A stretch of 64,000 nucleotides of DNA from Pseudogymnoascus destructans (lineage: Eukaryota; Ascomycota; Leotiomycetes; Thelebolales; Thelebolaceae). The notes under the pieces were generated by a model. That model worked only from the letters and a program-made list of their open reading frames with translations, did no database searches and had not been told where the DNA came from. Each line of letters begins with the position of its first letter. The stretch's first letter is position 1. Position numbers and translations under genes: made by a program. Shown here one piece after another: positions 1 through 9,161 of this stretch. Where the stretch lies: contig NW_020167525.1 of the NCBI RefSeq assembly GCF_001641265.1, positions 536,501 to 600,500 on the forward strand. Reading direction: 5' to 3'.

Positions 1-1
1 T

Positions 2-550
2 ATGGCTAAACTGAAGTATATGAAAAGCGTCAAACTTTACTACCAGGACCGCAGGAGAGCCCTGAAGAAGTACGACGAGAAAGCCAGAGATATGCTCCGA
101 CAGGAAAATGCGAGACCCACTCCACGCATCGAAAGGAGAGCCATGGAGCAACTAGACACGTTCTCCACGCCTCCGAGGGAAGATAGTGCATGGGTGAGAG
201 GACAGCGGGAACTAGCAACGACAGACGCAACAGAGACTGATCATCCCTGGCACGCGTATGTCTACTGGGAGTATTGCAGCGAAGATGACTGCAAGCTCCA
301 CTGGAAAAAGAAACACCAGAATCAGTTGTTTCCCCGATCCTCGCCCAGGATACACTTCAGAGATGCAGAGCAAGTTCACGCCCTCAGGCGAAGCCAGTCT
401 GAAGGGGACTTGCCTATCAAAAGCGAACAGGTATACGAGAAATACCCACATCTGCTAGACGAAGCAGAAGAGCGAGGGAAACGATCTCCCCAAGGACCAC
501 CATTGGAAGCGGATGAATACTATCCTTCCTCGGACGAGTCAAAAAACTAG
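2..550 (+). CDS. Gag C-terminal part, Ty3 retrotransposon (partial)
   Basis: An open frame enters from the window edge and ends at TAG 548-550; the first ATG at base 2 is probably internal. It is charged and hydrophilic. Around residues 80-108 it carries a segment with two Cys and two His (WEYCSEDDC and HWKKKHQ), which resembles the Cys/His tail of ascomycete Ty3 Gag proteins; I infer a nucleic-acid-binding end. It lies directly upstream of pol, which is in the -1 frame. The last codons (Ser-Lys-Asn-stop) contain a frameshift heptamer. I am confident of its position in the element and less so of the biochemical role. Confidence 0.7.
   Translation: MAKLKYMKSVKLYYQDRRRALKKYDEKARDMLRQENARPTPRIERRAMEQLDTFSTPPREDSAWVRGQRELATTDATETDHPWHAYVYWEYCSEDDCKLHWKKKHQNQLFPRSSPRIHFRDAEQVHALRRSQSEGDLPIKSEQVYEKYPHLLDEAEERGKRSPQGPPLEADEYYPSSDESKN
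541..547 (+). promoter_or_regulatory. Programmed -1 ribosomal frameshift heptamer (A AAA AAC)
   Basis: The heptamer has the canonical X XXY YYZ form and sits exactly in the Gag phase (a|aaa|aac), followed directly by the Gag stop. One base of backward slip moves reading into the pol frame, which is open from 517 through 4080. A possible downstream stem pairs 564-569 with 590-595 (6 bp, 20-nt loop), 16 nt away, farther than the usual 5-9 nt. The heptamer and phase are seen; use as a frameshift site is inferred. Confidence 0.65.
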
Positions 551-3500
551 GAGTCCTCGACGGTAGGCCACCGGCGAGCGACACGAAGAGGCCTAGTACA
601 GACCAGTTATGCGCCACGACGGGCAGCATGCAACTATATGTGGTCGCTAAGATACAACAGCGACACCTCCGAGCAATGATTGACTCAGGAGCGACGGGCA
701 ACTTTATGACAAAGAAAGTAGCAGACACGCAAGGTTTCAAGACGCAATTGAAAACCGAACCATACCCGTTAATGGTCGTAGATGGAGAGCCCATCTCGAC
801 TAATGAAGGAATGGTGACCCACGAAACGGTCCCATTGGAAATGGTCATGCTACACGGGCACAAGGAAACGATTCAGTTTGACATCGTGCACATGGACAAC
901 CATGCGTGCATCCTTGGTGTGCCATGGCTCAAGAAACACAACCCCCAGATCGACTGGTGGAACGAGAAAGTTGTGATGAGCCAGTGCGCGTGTGAACAAC
1001 GGACGGACACGCGACAACGGGAGAAACCCTCCCAGGGCCGGAAGGAGTTATGTGCAACCTCCGAGCTCGATGACCTAGCCCAGGCATCCTCACCGACGAG
1101 TATACCGGTGGAGTACAAGAAATACGAGCGATTATTCCAGGAAGGCCCTAAGAACGAGGCGCTTCCTAAGCACCAACCATGGGATCACGAGATACCTTTG
1201 GAGAAAGACAAGAGTCCACCGTTCGGACCAATATATCAGCTATCGGAAAAGGAGCTGAAGGTACTTAAGGAGTACATCGATGATAACCTAGCGAAAGGAT
1301 TCATCAGACCATCCACATCACCAGCAGGAAGTCCGGTGCTTTTCGTACCAAAGAAAGACGGCTCCCTACGGTTATGTGTGGACTATCGAGCGTTGAACAA
1401 CATCACAATCAAGGACAGGTATGCCCTGCCGTTAATCAACGAACTACATGATAGATTTCAAGGAGCAAAGATCTTCAGTAAGCTAGATCTGCGAGGAGCA
1501 TACAACCTGATCCGAATCAAGGCTGGGGAAGAGTGGAAAACAGCATTCCGCACCCGCTATGGCCTATTCGAGTATCAAGTCATGCCCTTTGGGCTAACAA
1601 ACGCACCCGCATCTATGCAACGACTGATGAATGATGCTTTGCACGAATACTTAGACATCTTTACCATTGTCTACCTAGACGATGTCCTGGTGTATTCAGC
1701 AACCAAGGAGGAGCATGTCAAGCATGTCAAACTCGTCCTGAAGAAACTAAAGGAGTGCAGCTTACTCCTCAAACCAGAGAAGTGCGAGTTCCATAAAAAC
1801 CAAGTCGAATTCTTGGGTTACATTATTGGAACGCACGGCATCAAGATGGACCAAGCAAAAGTAACGGCAGTGTTGGAATGGCCAACACCGACCACGGTCA
1901 AGGAAGTGCAAGCCTTCCTAGGCTTCGCCAACTTCTACCGAAGATTCATCTCGGGATATTCCAAGGTAGCTCAACCACTCACGGAGCTTACCAGAAAGGA
2001 TCTCGAATTCAAATGGACGGACAAGGCAGAGGCTGCTTTCCAGGAACTTAAGACGAAGTTCACGGAAGCACCTATCCTTGCTACATTTGACCCTGCAAAG
2101 AAGATCATCCTCGAAACGGACTCTTCTGACTTCGCAATTGGAGCATGTCTGAATCAACCAGACGAGAACGGTAAGTTCAAACCAATCGCGTACTACTCTA
2201 GGAAACTGTCACCCGCGGAACTCAATTACGACATCCACGACAAGGAGCTACTGGCTATTGTCGTTGCCTTTGAGCAGTGGCGAGTATATCTTGAGGGATC
2301 CACCTACCCTGTGCAGGTATGGACGGATCACAAGAACCTCATATATTTCACCACGACCAAGGTTTTAAACCGCAGACAAGTCCGCTGGGCAGAAACCCTC
2401 GCAGCCTACAACTTCACGATAACCTATCGCAAGGGCTCTGAGAATGCAAGAGCAGACGCTCTCAGCAGACGGACCGACTACGCCGGCCCAAAGGAAGAAA
2501 GACCTAGAGCAATTCTGAAGAAAACAGATGCAGGAATACAGTACAACGAGTTACTAGCGACGATCTCAGTCATCGAAGATACAGAACTCGAGGAAAGACT
2601 CAAGAAAGCTTATGCAACAGACGAATGCGCCAAGCGAGTCTTGTCCAAAGTCGAAGGCGACTTCGCCATCGACGAACAAGGATTGATTCGATACAAAGGG
2701 TTAGTGTATGTCCCAAGTCAAATGAGACGCCCGCTGGTGCAAGAACAACACTCGTTACCAGCACACGGTCATCAGGGAGTAACACGAACCTTCGAACGAA
2801 TCACTCGACACTACTACTTCCCAGGTATGAGGAAGCAGGTAGAGACAGTGGTAAGAGAGTGCGACATTTGCAGCAAGTCAAAATCCAATAGGCATCTGCC
2901 ATACGGACAACTCAAGTCGACACCAGTACCAAAAGGAGCGTGGAAATCAATAGCTTTGGACTTCATCGTCAAGCTTCCACCCTCCAAGGACCCGTTAACA
3001 GGAATAGAATACGACTCTATCCTCGTCATCACGGAAAGACTCACGAAATATGGGAAGTTTATACCATATCTAGAAGCTAGCGACGCCGAGGCGCTCGCAT
3101 ATACCTTCATTCGAGTCATATTAGCCGATCATGGGATGCCAGAAGAAATCATCTCAGATAGAGACAAGCTCTTTACTTCGAAATTCTGGAAATCATTGAT
3201 GGCGCTACTGGGAACAAATCATAAGCTATCAACAGCTTTTCATCCCCAGACAGACGGCCAAACAGAAAGATTAAATCAGACCCTTGAACAGTACCTGCGA
3301 AGCTATGTCAATCATCAACAGGATAACTGGGTTCAGATCTTACCCATCGCACAGTTTGCATATAACAGCGCGATGACAGAAGCAACGAAAGTCTCACCGT
3401 TCTTTGCCAATTATGGCTACCAGCCAGAAGCATATAGGCAACCAAGACCGGATGAATCACGAGCTGAACAAGCCCTGATCGTGGTGGAACAACTGAAATC

Positions 3501-4080
3501 GTTCCACGAACAACTTGCGACGGACATCCAATTCTTAAATGAACGATCCGCCGCATACGCAAACAAGAAGCGCAGTATGGAACCTGCCTTCAAGGAGGGG
3601 GATAAAGTATACCTACTCCGGAAACATATCAAAACGAAACGACCAAGCACAAAGTTGGACTTCAAGAAATTGGGACCATTCAAAATATTGAACAAAGTCA
3701 GCTCAGTTAATTACAGACTGCAGCTACCCAGGAAGTCTAGACTACACCCGGTATTTCATGTCTCACTACTGGAACCAGCAAGAGGAAATACCCCAGTTGC
3801 GACCGACACCGAACTCCAACCCGAGAATGAGATAATCGAATATGAGGTCGAAGCGATCCTAGACAGAAGGTTAGTAGGACGTCGAGAAGAGTTTTTGATA
3901 AAATGGGAAAATTACGAACCTACGGATAATTCATGGAAACCAACAAGGAACATCAGCAAAGAACTGCTGGAGGAATATCGACGCCGCCATCCGCCAGCCA
4001 TTGATCCCAAGATGCAGGGGAGTAGGCCAGTGGATCGGAGGAAGCGGGGGTCCCGGTCACAGACGAGGAGGCAGCGCTAA
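541..4080 (+). CDS. pol: Pol polyprotein: protease, RT, RNase H, integrase, chromodomain
   Basis: The frame is open from the frameshift site; the first ATG is at 628 but lies just before the protease, so translation as Gag-Pol is more likely. An aspartic protease motif (DSGATGNF) comes near residue 47. RT follows, with LCVDYRALN and the YLDD catalytic box near residue 378. RNase H starts at ETDSSDF. Integrase has an H-H-C-C zinc site ending CDIC, then the catalytic core with HPQTDGQTER. A chromodomain (about 3840-3990) closes the protein and would steer integration to marked chromatin. No internal stop is present. It replicates the element by cytoplasmic reverse transcription and nuclear integration. 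Confidence 0.93.
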   Translation, partial: KKLGVLDGRPPASDTKRPSTDQLCATTGSMQLYVVAKIQQRHLRAMIDSGATGNFMTKKVADTQGFKTQLKTEPYPLMVVDGEPISTNEGMVTHETVPLEMVMLHGHKETIQFDIVHMDNHACILGVPWLKKHNPQIDWWNEKVVMSQCACEQRTDTRQREKPSQGRKELCATSELDDLAQASSPTSIPVEYKKYERLFQEGPKNEALPKHQPWDHEIPLEKDKSPPFGPIYQLSEKELKVLKEYIDDNLAKGFIRPSTSPAGSPVLFVPKKDGSLRLCVDYRALNNITIKDRYALPLINELHDRFQGAKIFSKLDLRGAYNLIRIKAGEEWKTAFRTRYGLFEYQVMPFGLTNAPASMQRLMNDALHEYLDIFTIVYLDDVLVYSATKEEHVKHVKLVLKKLKECSLLLKPEKCEFHKNQVEFLGYIIGTHGIKMDQAKVTAVLEWPTPTTVKEVQAFLGFANFYRRFISGYSKVAQPLTELTRKDLEFKWTDKAEAAFQELKTKFTEAPILATFDPAKKIILETDSSDFAIGACLNQPDENGKFKPIAYYSRKLSPAELNYDIHDKELLAIVVAFEQWRVYLEGSTYPVQVWTDHKNLIYFTTTKVLNRRQVRWAETLAAYNFTITYRKGSENARADALSRRTDYAGPKEERPRAILKKTDAGIQYNELLATISVIEDTELEERLKKAYATDECAKRVLSKVEGDFAIDEQGLIRYKGLVYVPSQMRRPLVQEQHSLPAHGHQGVTRTFERITRHYYFPGMRKQVETVVRECDICSKSKSNRHLPYGQLKSTPVPKGAWKSIALDFIVKLPPSKDPLTGIEYDSILVITERLTKYGKFIPYLEASDAEALAYTFIRVILADHGMPEEIISDRDKLFTSKFWKSLMALLGTNHKLSTAFHPQTDGQTERLNQTLEQYLRSYVNHQQDNWVQILPIAQFAYNSAMTEATKVSPFFANYGYQPEAYRQPRPDESRAEQALIVVEQLKSFHEQLATDIQFLNERSAAYANKKRSMEPAFKEGDKVYLLRKHIKTKRPSTKLDFKKLGPFKILNKVSSVNYRLQLPRKSRLHPVFHVSLLEPARGNTPVATDTELQPENEIIEYEVEAILDRRLVGRREEFLIKWENYEPTDNSWKPTRNISKELLEEYRRRHPPAIDPKMQGSRPVDRRKRGSRSQTRRQR

Positions 4081-4567
4081 CTGCCTGTTCCTCGGCCTCA
4101 ACAGCGTCACGCTTCTCAGCAGCCACACGTTCGGCCTCCTCTGCCGCATCAAGCTCGTCGAGGGTTTTCAAACCTCGCCGGAGCATATCTTTACCACGGG
4201 TTCGGATGAGGCGTTTCTGCTTCCGCAGACGAAGTAACTTCGAAAGGGTTTCTTCCTCTTCGCGATCCAGGCGATCCTCCTCCCGTTCGAGCTTCACCCA
4301 GTCGGGATGCTCAGGACCCATACAGTCACACTTTTCTTTCAAGTTGCGACGAACGCACTCGGCGCACCGCCGTGAATCATTTGGAGACGACACGCAAGTA
4401 ATGTTTCGCCTCACACAATTCGAGCAAGAATCCATTTCGGGTAGTTCGTATCCGTGGTTCTTTATTCGACGGACAAGATCGTTGCGTTCCTGGAGTTTGC
4501 GGGCAGTGTCAGTAGGCATGTTGCATGTTGAAGGACTCGCTGAGGAGCAGCAGAGTCCCGGGGACAT
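3953..4567 (-). CDS. Antisense accessory ORF with Zn2Cys6-like cysteine spacing
   Basis: A 204-residue frame lies antisense between pol and the 3' LTR and overlaps the last 128 nt of pol. Near residues 48-75 six cysteines are spaced C-x2-C-x6-C-x9-C-x2-C-x8-C. This fits the fungal binuclear zinc cluster rule (C-x2-C-x6-C-x5-12-C-x2-C-x6-8-C). A long acidic/basic helical stretch (about 85-165), likely coiled coil, follows. The first ATG is used; a second, 16 codons later, is equally good. Proline and basic residues usual in Gal4-type clusters are only partly kept, so DNA binding is a hypothesis. It could also be a captured host fragment. Transcription would be opposite to the element. Confidence 0.5.
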   Translation of the reverse strand: MSPGLCCSSASPSTCNMPTDTARKLQERNDLVRRIKNHGYELPEMDSCSNCVRRNITCVSSPNDSRRCAECVRRNLKEKCDCMGPEHPDWVKLEREEDRLDREEEETLSKLLRLRKQKRLIRTRGKDMLRRGLKTLDELDAAEEAERVAAEKRDAVEAEEQAVSAASSSVTGTPASSDPLAYSPASWDQWLADGGVDIPPAVLC

Positions 4568-4727
4568 GGACGTACTTATAGGATTCGAGACGAATGCCCA
4601 GGGGAAGGGAGCGAGTGTTACGACGGAACAAGAAGGCTGGCCAACTACAGGACAGGAAGGAGGGAGGTCGCATGAGACCGGCCCTGGTACCTGGAGGGGC
4701 AGCGGGGAATAGTAGTTCCGAAAGTAT

Positions 4728-4899
4728 CACGTGACGGACTCGCAGGATGATGAGAAGAGTCCTAAGAGTCCAGGACTCCGAGGGCTCGAGTGAGTTCCCA
4801 GGAGTCCACTAGGCACGTGATGGACTCGCAGGATGATGAGAAGAGTCCTAAGAGTCCAGGACTCCAAGGACTCGAGTGAGTTCCCAAGAGTCCAGTAGG
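4728..4899 (+). repeat. 86-bp tandem duplication inside the LTR
   Basis: Units 4728-4813 and 4814-4899 differ at only a few positions. Each carries several copies of a short gagtcc / ggactc motif. They sit upstream of the LTR TATA box, so they may be duplicated promoter elements. Confidence 0.85.
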
Positions 4900-5090
4900 C
4901 ACGACGCCACTATATAAGTAGATAGTATTTCCTTAGATAGGAGCTTCGTGCTCAACTCAATACAGTATTTGTTATATACTAGTAACGTGTTACTTGAAGC
5001 CTTTGTGTCTGATCCCCTGCCTCTTCTGATAAGTAAACCTTTACTCAAGAGAACCTCTGTGTCTTCTATCGTTTAGAAGTCAGCGTTACA
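4732..5090 (+). repeat. 3' LTR of the first Ty3 element
   Basis: It begins TGACGG after a purine-rich stretch and ends CGTTACA, giving TG..CA borders. It contains the 86-bp duplication, a TATA box and a downstream initiation region. The borders are estimated because the 5' LTR is outside the window. Confidence 0.7.
4911..4918 (+). promoter_or_regulatory. LTR TATA box (tatataag)
   Basis: It lies about 20 nt after the duplicated units and upstream of the presumed R region. The same motif appears in the inverted copy at 5191. Confidence 0.5.
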
Positions 5091-5209
5091 ATTAGACACA
5101 AAGGCTTTCCAAGTAACACGTTACAGTATTGTAAAGAATACTATATTGAGTTGAGCACGAAGCTCCTATCTAAGGAAATACTATCTACTTATATAGTGGC
5201 GTCGTGCCT
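5091..5209 (-). repeat. Inverted, diverged LTR fragment
   Basis: Reverse-complemented, this stretch matches about 4899-5010 of the LTR with small insertions and substitutions. It directly abuts the LTR end, forming a tail-to-tail pair around 5090. Confidence 0.75.
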
Positions 5210-5419
5210 CATGGGTAATCTGGATAGTTGGCGGATAGCTAGATATTCAGGATAGTTTGTGGATAGCTCAACTATCCAATATCCACTAGTTTCTGCAACT
5301 ATCCATTAGCCCCGTCACATGGCAGCCTACCCCGCTTCCCACTGTGACTCACACGTCACGTTACTAGGCCCTGGCCCTGTAACCATGACATCATGTTACT
5401 GTAGCCGTAACATATAGGT
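5210..5419. other. AT-rich spacer with repeated aactatcc / ggatagtt motifs
   Basis: Between 5220 and 5310 the 8-mer aactatcc or its complement occurs at least five times in both orientations, as in the end region of a small DNA transposon. No matching partner end was found on the other side of the Tc1 relic. The rest shows no coding signal. Confidence 0.3.
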
Positions 5420-5704
5420 CATAGAGCAGGTGCAACATACGAAGAGTTGGGATCCAGTGGTATTTACCTTATAGAATGGCCCCCATACTCACCAGATCTC
5501 AACCCAATTGAACGGGTGTGGCATATTATGAAGAATTATCTACAAGATAATCATCCAGAACATATTTCCTATGACCAGCTCCATGTAGCTGTTAAGGAAG
5601 CATATGAGCAAGTTGGAGAAGCTGAGCTTAATGCTCTCCTTAATAGTATGCCTACACGTATGGCAGCAGTAATTGCTGCAAATGGTATGCACACAGAGTA
5701 CTAG
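5420..5704 (+). pseudogene. Tc1/mariner transposase, C-terminal remnant
   Basis: The frame is open from 5420 (His-Arg-Ala) and contains the hallmark WPPYSPDLNPIE of Tc1/mariner DDE transposases, which includes the last catalytic acidic residue and the following Pro-Asn-Pro. A normal-looking end at TAG 5702-5704 follows. The N-terminal DNA-binding domain and the first two catalytic aspartates are missing; upstream the frame is stopped at about 5416. It is therefore a truncated, inactive piece. No terminal inverted repeats could be paired around it. Confidence 0.85.
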
Positions 5705-6378
5705 GCTTATAGTATAATTTTATATAGGGGTTTAGGTATCTACTCTACTCATTATTCTACAGAATTGATTGCTCTTGCACTCGAGTGTTCGTGACGCGTG
5801 AGAATCGGTACTTTGGCCAGAATTGCCAAGCCAGCCTACGCAGGGGGCCCTAGCCCGACCCACTCACAAAAACTTATGAACAACACCTCCGTACAGTAAC
5901 GTCCTGCCGCTGAGCTTGGTTCTACGCCTAGCTCAGCCTAGCAGGTTACCTAGCTCCGACCTACCTAGCGAAGCTATTGGTGCCCGCTTTGCCTTCAGCG
6001 CTGGCGATGCCTGACACTGGCTGCCCTCCAGAACAGGTAATTCCTTCTTCGCTAGCTCGTGGGGGTATGGTGGGGGGCCGCTTTGCTCTAGCGTGTGTTT
6101 TCATATGATATCGAGTGCTTCGAGAAATTGTCCCACAGACGACAGTCCCGGGCTTAATTGAGCAGCTGGCTCGTGTGATTTGCTACTTGCGGCAATGGAT
6201 CCTGTCGTTCCAACTATTTAGGCTGTGATACATCTAATAATGTCAATAGAACAGCGCTGCAAATCAAACAAATGCGCGCTTGAGTCAAAGCCGGGTATAT
6301 GCCATCCACGCCCCCCCCCCATTGCTTTCATTGGGACTATGCCTTGTAATACTCTATAGTTCCTCCAGGACTCCTCCC
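5705..6378. other. Intergenic, no gene seen
   Basis: The stretch starts AT-rich next to the Tc1 relic and then turns GC-richer. Short cctagc repeats lie around 5925-5985. No supported frame or RNA gene was found. It includes the 3' flank of the permease gene. Confidence 0.5.
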
Positions 6379-7998
6379 TTACGCGTAGAATCCCTGCCAA
6401 AGTTTTCTCCACAGCGACCTCCCCTTCCCCGTATCCACCGCATCCTCCACCTCGACATTCGCGATGTCCACATCCGCACGGCGGCCATGATCCAGGTCCA
6501 CATCCTCGATCTTCTGCCACTCCGTCTTGTTCACCCACTTGAAGACCCAGAAAATGACTGGGAACAGCACGAGCAGGATATATGCGTCAACGAATGTGCC
6601 AGCCGTGAACGGTGCCAGCGTAGTCCAACCTTGGATCAGCGCGAGGAAGATGTTAGCGCCGAGCCCAAACCAGGCGTTGTACGGGTACAGCCACGAGCGG
6701 AAGGGGAGGTCCTCGACGCGGCGTCCCTGGACGGCCCAGGCGCTACGGAAGCGGATGTGGATGAAGGAGATTGCGCCCCATACCAGAAAGGTCGACACGC
6801 CGGACAGATTGACGATGTAGCTGTAGGCAGTGGCGGCGCCGGTGGAGACATTCATCATGGACAGCGCACCGAAGAGGTTGGTGAAGACAATGGCGGCGGT
6901 AGGGACGCCACGCTTGTTGGTCTTGCCAAGGATGGCGGGGGCTTTGCCGTCCTGCGCCATGAAGAGCACGGTACGGCTCCCGATGTAGATGGAGGAGTTG
7001 ATGGCGGACAGGCACGTGACGAAGATGAAGGCGTTGATGAGATGGACGCCACCGTACCAGCCGGCGTTCTGGATGGCGATACTCATGGGCGACTTGAGGG
7101 CGCGCGCGGCCTCGGAGAACTGCGGCGAGTTGGCGGGACACGTGAGCCCGAAAAATAAGGCGCTACCCATGTAGATGAAGAGAATGCGCCAAAACACCTG
7201 GCGGATCGCGAGCGGCACGGCGACGGACGGGTTCTTGGTCTCTGTCGCGGCAACGGCGATGGACTCGCAGCCCGCATAAAAGGTTGCGCAGAAGACTAAG
7301 ACGGATGCGACGCCGCGGAAGCCGTCGCTGAATGCGCCCGGGTCGTGCCAGTACCTAAAGCCAAGGGGCTCTGTCTGCCCCTTCAGCCCTCCAGCCGCAT
7401 AGATGATCGAGAAGATGAAGTACGCGACCAGGCCCGCCAGCTTGATCAGCGCGAGCCAGAACTCCGCCTCTCCAAAGGCCTCCACGCCGAGCAACTGGAA
7501 TCCGAGGAAGAAGAACCAGAAGAGCAGGAAGTAGCCCCACAGCGGGACCTTGTCGCTCCAGAAGTTGAAGATAGAGCAGATGGCATTGTACTCATTCGCC
7601 AACACCGCGGCCCAGATGACGAAATAATTCCAGCCGACTGCAGCGCCGAAGGCCCGATCGACAAAGCGGTCCGCGAGTTTGGTGAATGCGCCACCGCTGG
7701 GATACAGCGTCGTCATCTCGCCCAGGGACTGCATGATGCTGAACGCGATGATGCCGATGACCCCAAAGCCGATCAGCAGCGACGCAGGGCCTCCCTGGTG
7801 CAGCGCACCTCCCGCGCCAACGAGCAAGCCGGGCCCAATGATACCCGCCAATGCGAGCATGCTGAGATGTCTGGTCTTGAGCCCGCGCCTCACGCCGCTG
7901 TCCGGATCCAGCCGCTCGCTCGTGCTGCTAAAGTCATGGTCGGGCTGGTCCTCCAGCGAGGACGCGTCCTTGGTAGTGGGCCCTAGATATTCAGCCAT
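6379..7998 (-). CDS. Amino-acid permease (AAT/APC family)
   Basis: A 539-residue plasma-membrane amino-acid/proton symporter of the fungal AAT family (Gap1, Lyp1, Dip5 relatives). A soluble N-terminus of about 50 residues precedes RRGLKTRHLSMLALAGIIGPGLLVGAG, shown here only as the family signature around TM1 (residues 50-70). About twelve hydrophobic segments follow, with the conserved GEMTTLYP motif after TM2/3. The C-terminal tail ends in the aromatic W-x2-L-W-x-F pattern common in the family. The start at 7998 gives the family's usual length; an in-frame ATG at 8139 would add 47 unlikely residues. It is intronless. The substrate cannot be read from sequence. Confidence 0.9.
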   Translation of the reverse strand: MAEYLGPTTKDASSLEDQPDHDFSSTSERLDPDSGVRRGLKTRHLSMLALAGIIGPGLLVGAGGALHQGGPASLLIGFGVIGIIAFSIMQSLGEMTTLYPSGGAFTKLADRFVDRAFGAAVGWNYFVIWAAVLANEYNAICSIFNFWSDKVPLWGYFLLFWFFFLGFQLLGVEAFGEAEFWLALIKLAGLVAYFIFSIIYAAGGLKGQTEPLGFRYWHDPGAFSDGFRGVASVLVFCATFYAGCESIAVAATETKNPSVAVPLAIRQVFWRILFIYMGSALFFGLTCPANSPQFSEAARALKSPMSIAIQNAGWYGGVHLINAFIFVTCLSAINSSIYIGSRTVLFMAQDGKAPAILGKTNKRGVPTAAIVFTNLFGALSMMNVSTGAATAYSYIVNLSGVSTFLVWGAISFIHIRFRSAWAVQGRRVEDLPFRSWLYPYNAWFGLGANIFLALIQGWTTLAPFTAGTFVDAYILLVLFPVIFWVFKWVNKTEWQKIEDVDLDHGRRADVDIANVEVEDAVDTGKGRSLWRKLWQGFYA

Positions 7999-8166
7999 GC
8001 TAAGGTGATGGGGGAGATCAAGGAGAGTGAGTCCGTGTGGTGAGCGAGGGACACGGGCGATAGTTATATATCTGCTCTGACGGGGCCTCCCCACGACCAC
8101 ATAGCATAGCATAGCGCCATGGCGCCATAGCGCCATCACTGGGATAGTACTGTCGCACCCCGGTTC

Positions 8167-8257
8167 GGTGAAACCGGTGAAGCCAGTGAAGCCAGGGAAG
8201 GCAGGGAAGGCAGGGAAGCCAGGGAAGCCAGTGAAGCCAGTGAAGCCAGTGAAGCCC
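8167..8257 (+). repeat. 9-bp minisatellite (gaagccagt / gaagccagg)
   Basis: Roughly ten units of a 9-mer occur with variants gaagccagt, gaagccagg and gaaggcagg. The length is a multiple of three, but no real frame runs through it. Confidence 0.85.
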
Positions 8258-8394
8258 TGCCTTGCCTCTGCTGACTAAGGTAGTGTGTCTTAGCGCGCAG
8301 GATCGGCGTCGATAGCCCCCTGCACGGCGAAAATCAACAAGGAAAGGAATAAGATTGGCCCGAGAGGCATCACGTCATTCATGGAGGTTTCATC

Positions 8395-8432
8395 GGGAGG
8401 TGAAGTGGGGAACGGGAGGTGAAGTGGGGAAC
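8395..8432 (+). repeat. Two perfect 19-bp tandem units
   Basis: The units 8395-8413 and 8414-8432 (gggaggtgaagtggggaac) are identical and lie between the permease and RING genes. Confidence 0.9.
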
Positions 8433-8507
8433 GGATAAATGGGATTAAGTGGACCGCCGTAGACCACTAAAAGTTCGGGTCGGCTTAACGCCCACGCCGA
8501 CCCACAC

Positions 8508-9161
8508 GTGACCTTGGCGTCGATGTCAACATGGTCGTTGCATCTTCAGCTTCAGCCTTCAGCCTGTCTGTTCACCATCAACCTCTTGAGCATCTCCAGG
8601 AACCCAGGAAGGTGCGAATGGCCCGTTCAAGAGCCTCCTGTCTGGGGAAGGAGCGAAAGGATAAAGGATAGAGCGGTCAGTCAGACCAGGCGCCATTCAC
8701 TCCTCAAAACATGCCGTGCCCTTATATCTTTTGCAATCCCCCTTTGTCGTCCGTTTCGCCACTCAAACGACAAAGAGAGATTGTCGCATCTTGCTTTCAC
8801 AGAGCCTCTTCCTGTGTGAGACGACAACAAGAACTCTCTGTTCGCCTGGCACGAGTAAGGGACCATTCTTCCCTTCGTTCTGAAAAGATACATAAAAGCT
8901 GGCCTCGGCGCATCTCAAGTCCTCCGAAAACCAAGCAGCAAACCCGCCCACCGGATCAAGGTAAGTCAAGTGCAACCACAGGTAAGTATTTTTTTTTATG
9001 TCCACGTCTCCCGGTCAGGTAAGATGTGTCGGTTTTCCATGAACTTCTGCAGTTGGTGCGGCCATTTCTACATCCACAGAGCACCCTGCGTCATCCCTAT
9101 TTGCACTTTTACAGGCAGTGCTCCAACCCGCTTCTCTCTCCAAGATGACTGCCCAGCCTGC
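8508..9161 (+). other. 5' leader region of the RING gene
   Basis: Several possible splice sites occur (gtaagtc at 8961, gtaagta at 8983, acceptor cag near 9113), suggesting a spliced 5' UTR. Short overlapping frames are present, but none is convincing as a gene. Confidence 0.35.

Larger units (their letters stand above)
1..5090 (+). mobile_element. Ty3/gypsy chromovirus, 5' part outside the window
   Basis: The order is gag C-terminus, pol (protease, reverse transcriptase, RNase H, integrase, chromodomain), a spacer with an antisense ORF, then an LTR. Protease-RT-RNaseH-integrase order with a terminal chromodomain is diagnostic of Ty3 chromoviruses. The 5' LTR and gag start lie left of base 1, so target duplications cannot be checked. 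Gag and pol are both open, so the copy may have been active fairly recently. Confidence 0.9.
7999..8507. other. Permease upstream region with minisatellites
   Basis: This is the 5' side of the permease. It contains overlapping cataggcgc-type repeats near 8100-8138 and the two tandem repeats listed separately. No gene is supported. Confidence 0.5.

Noticed and set aside
6280..7158. Long plus-strand frame over the permease gene
   Set aside because: It is antisense to a well-supported permease, lacks domains and has the composition expected from the shadow of a GC-rich gene.
8100..8432. CRISPR-like array
   Set aside because: The repeats are contiguous minisatellites without unique spacers, and the genome is eukaryotic.
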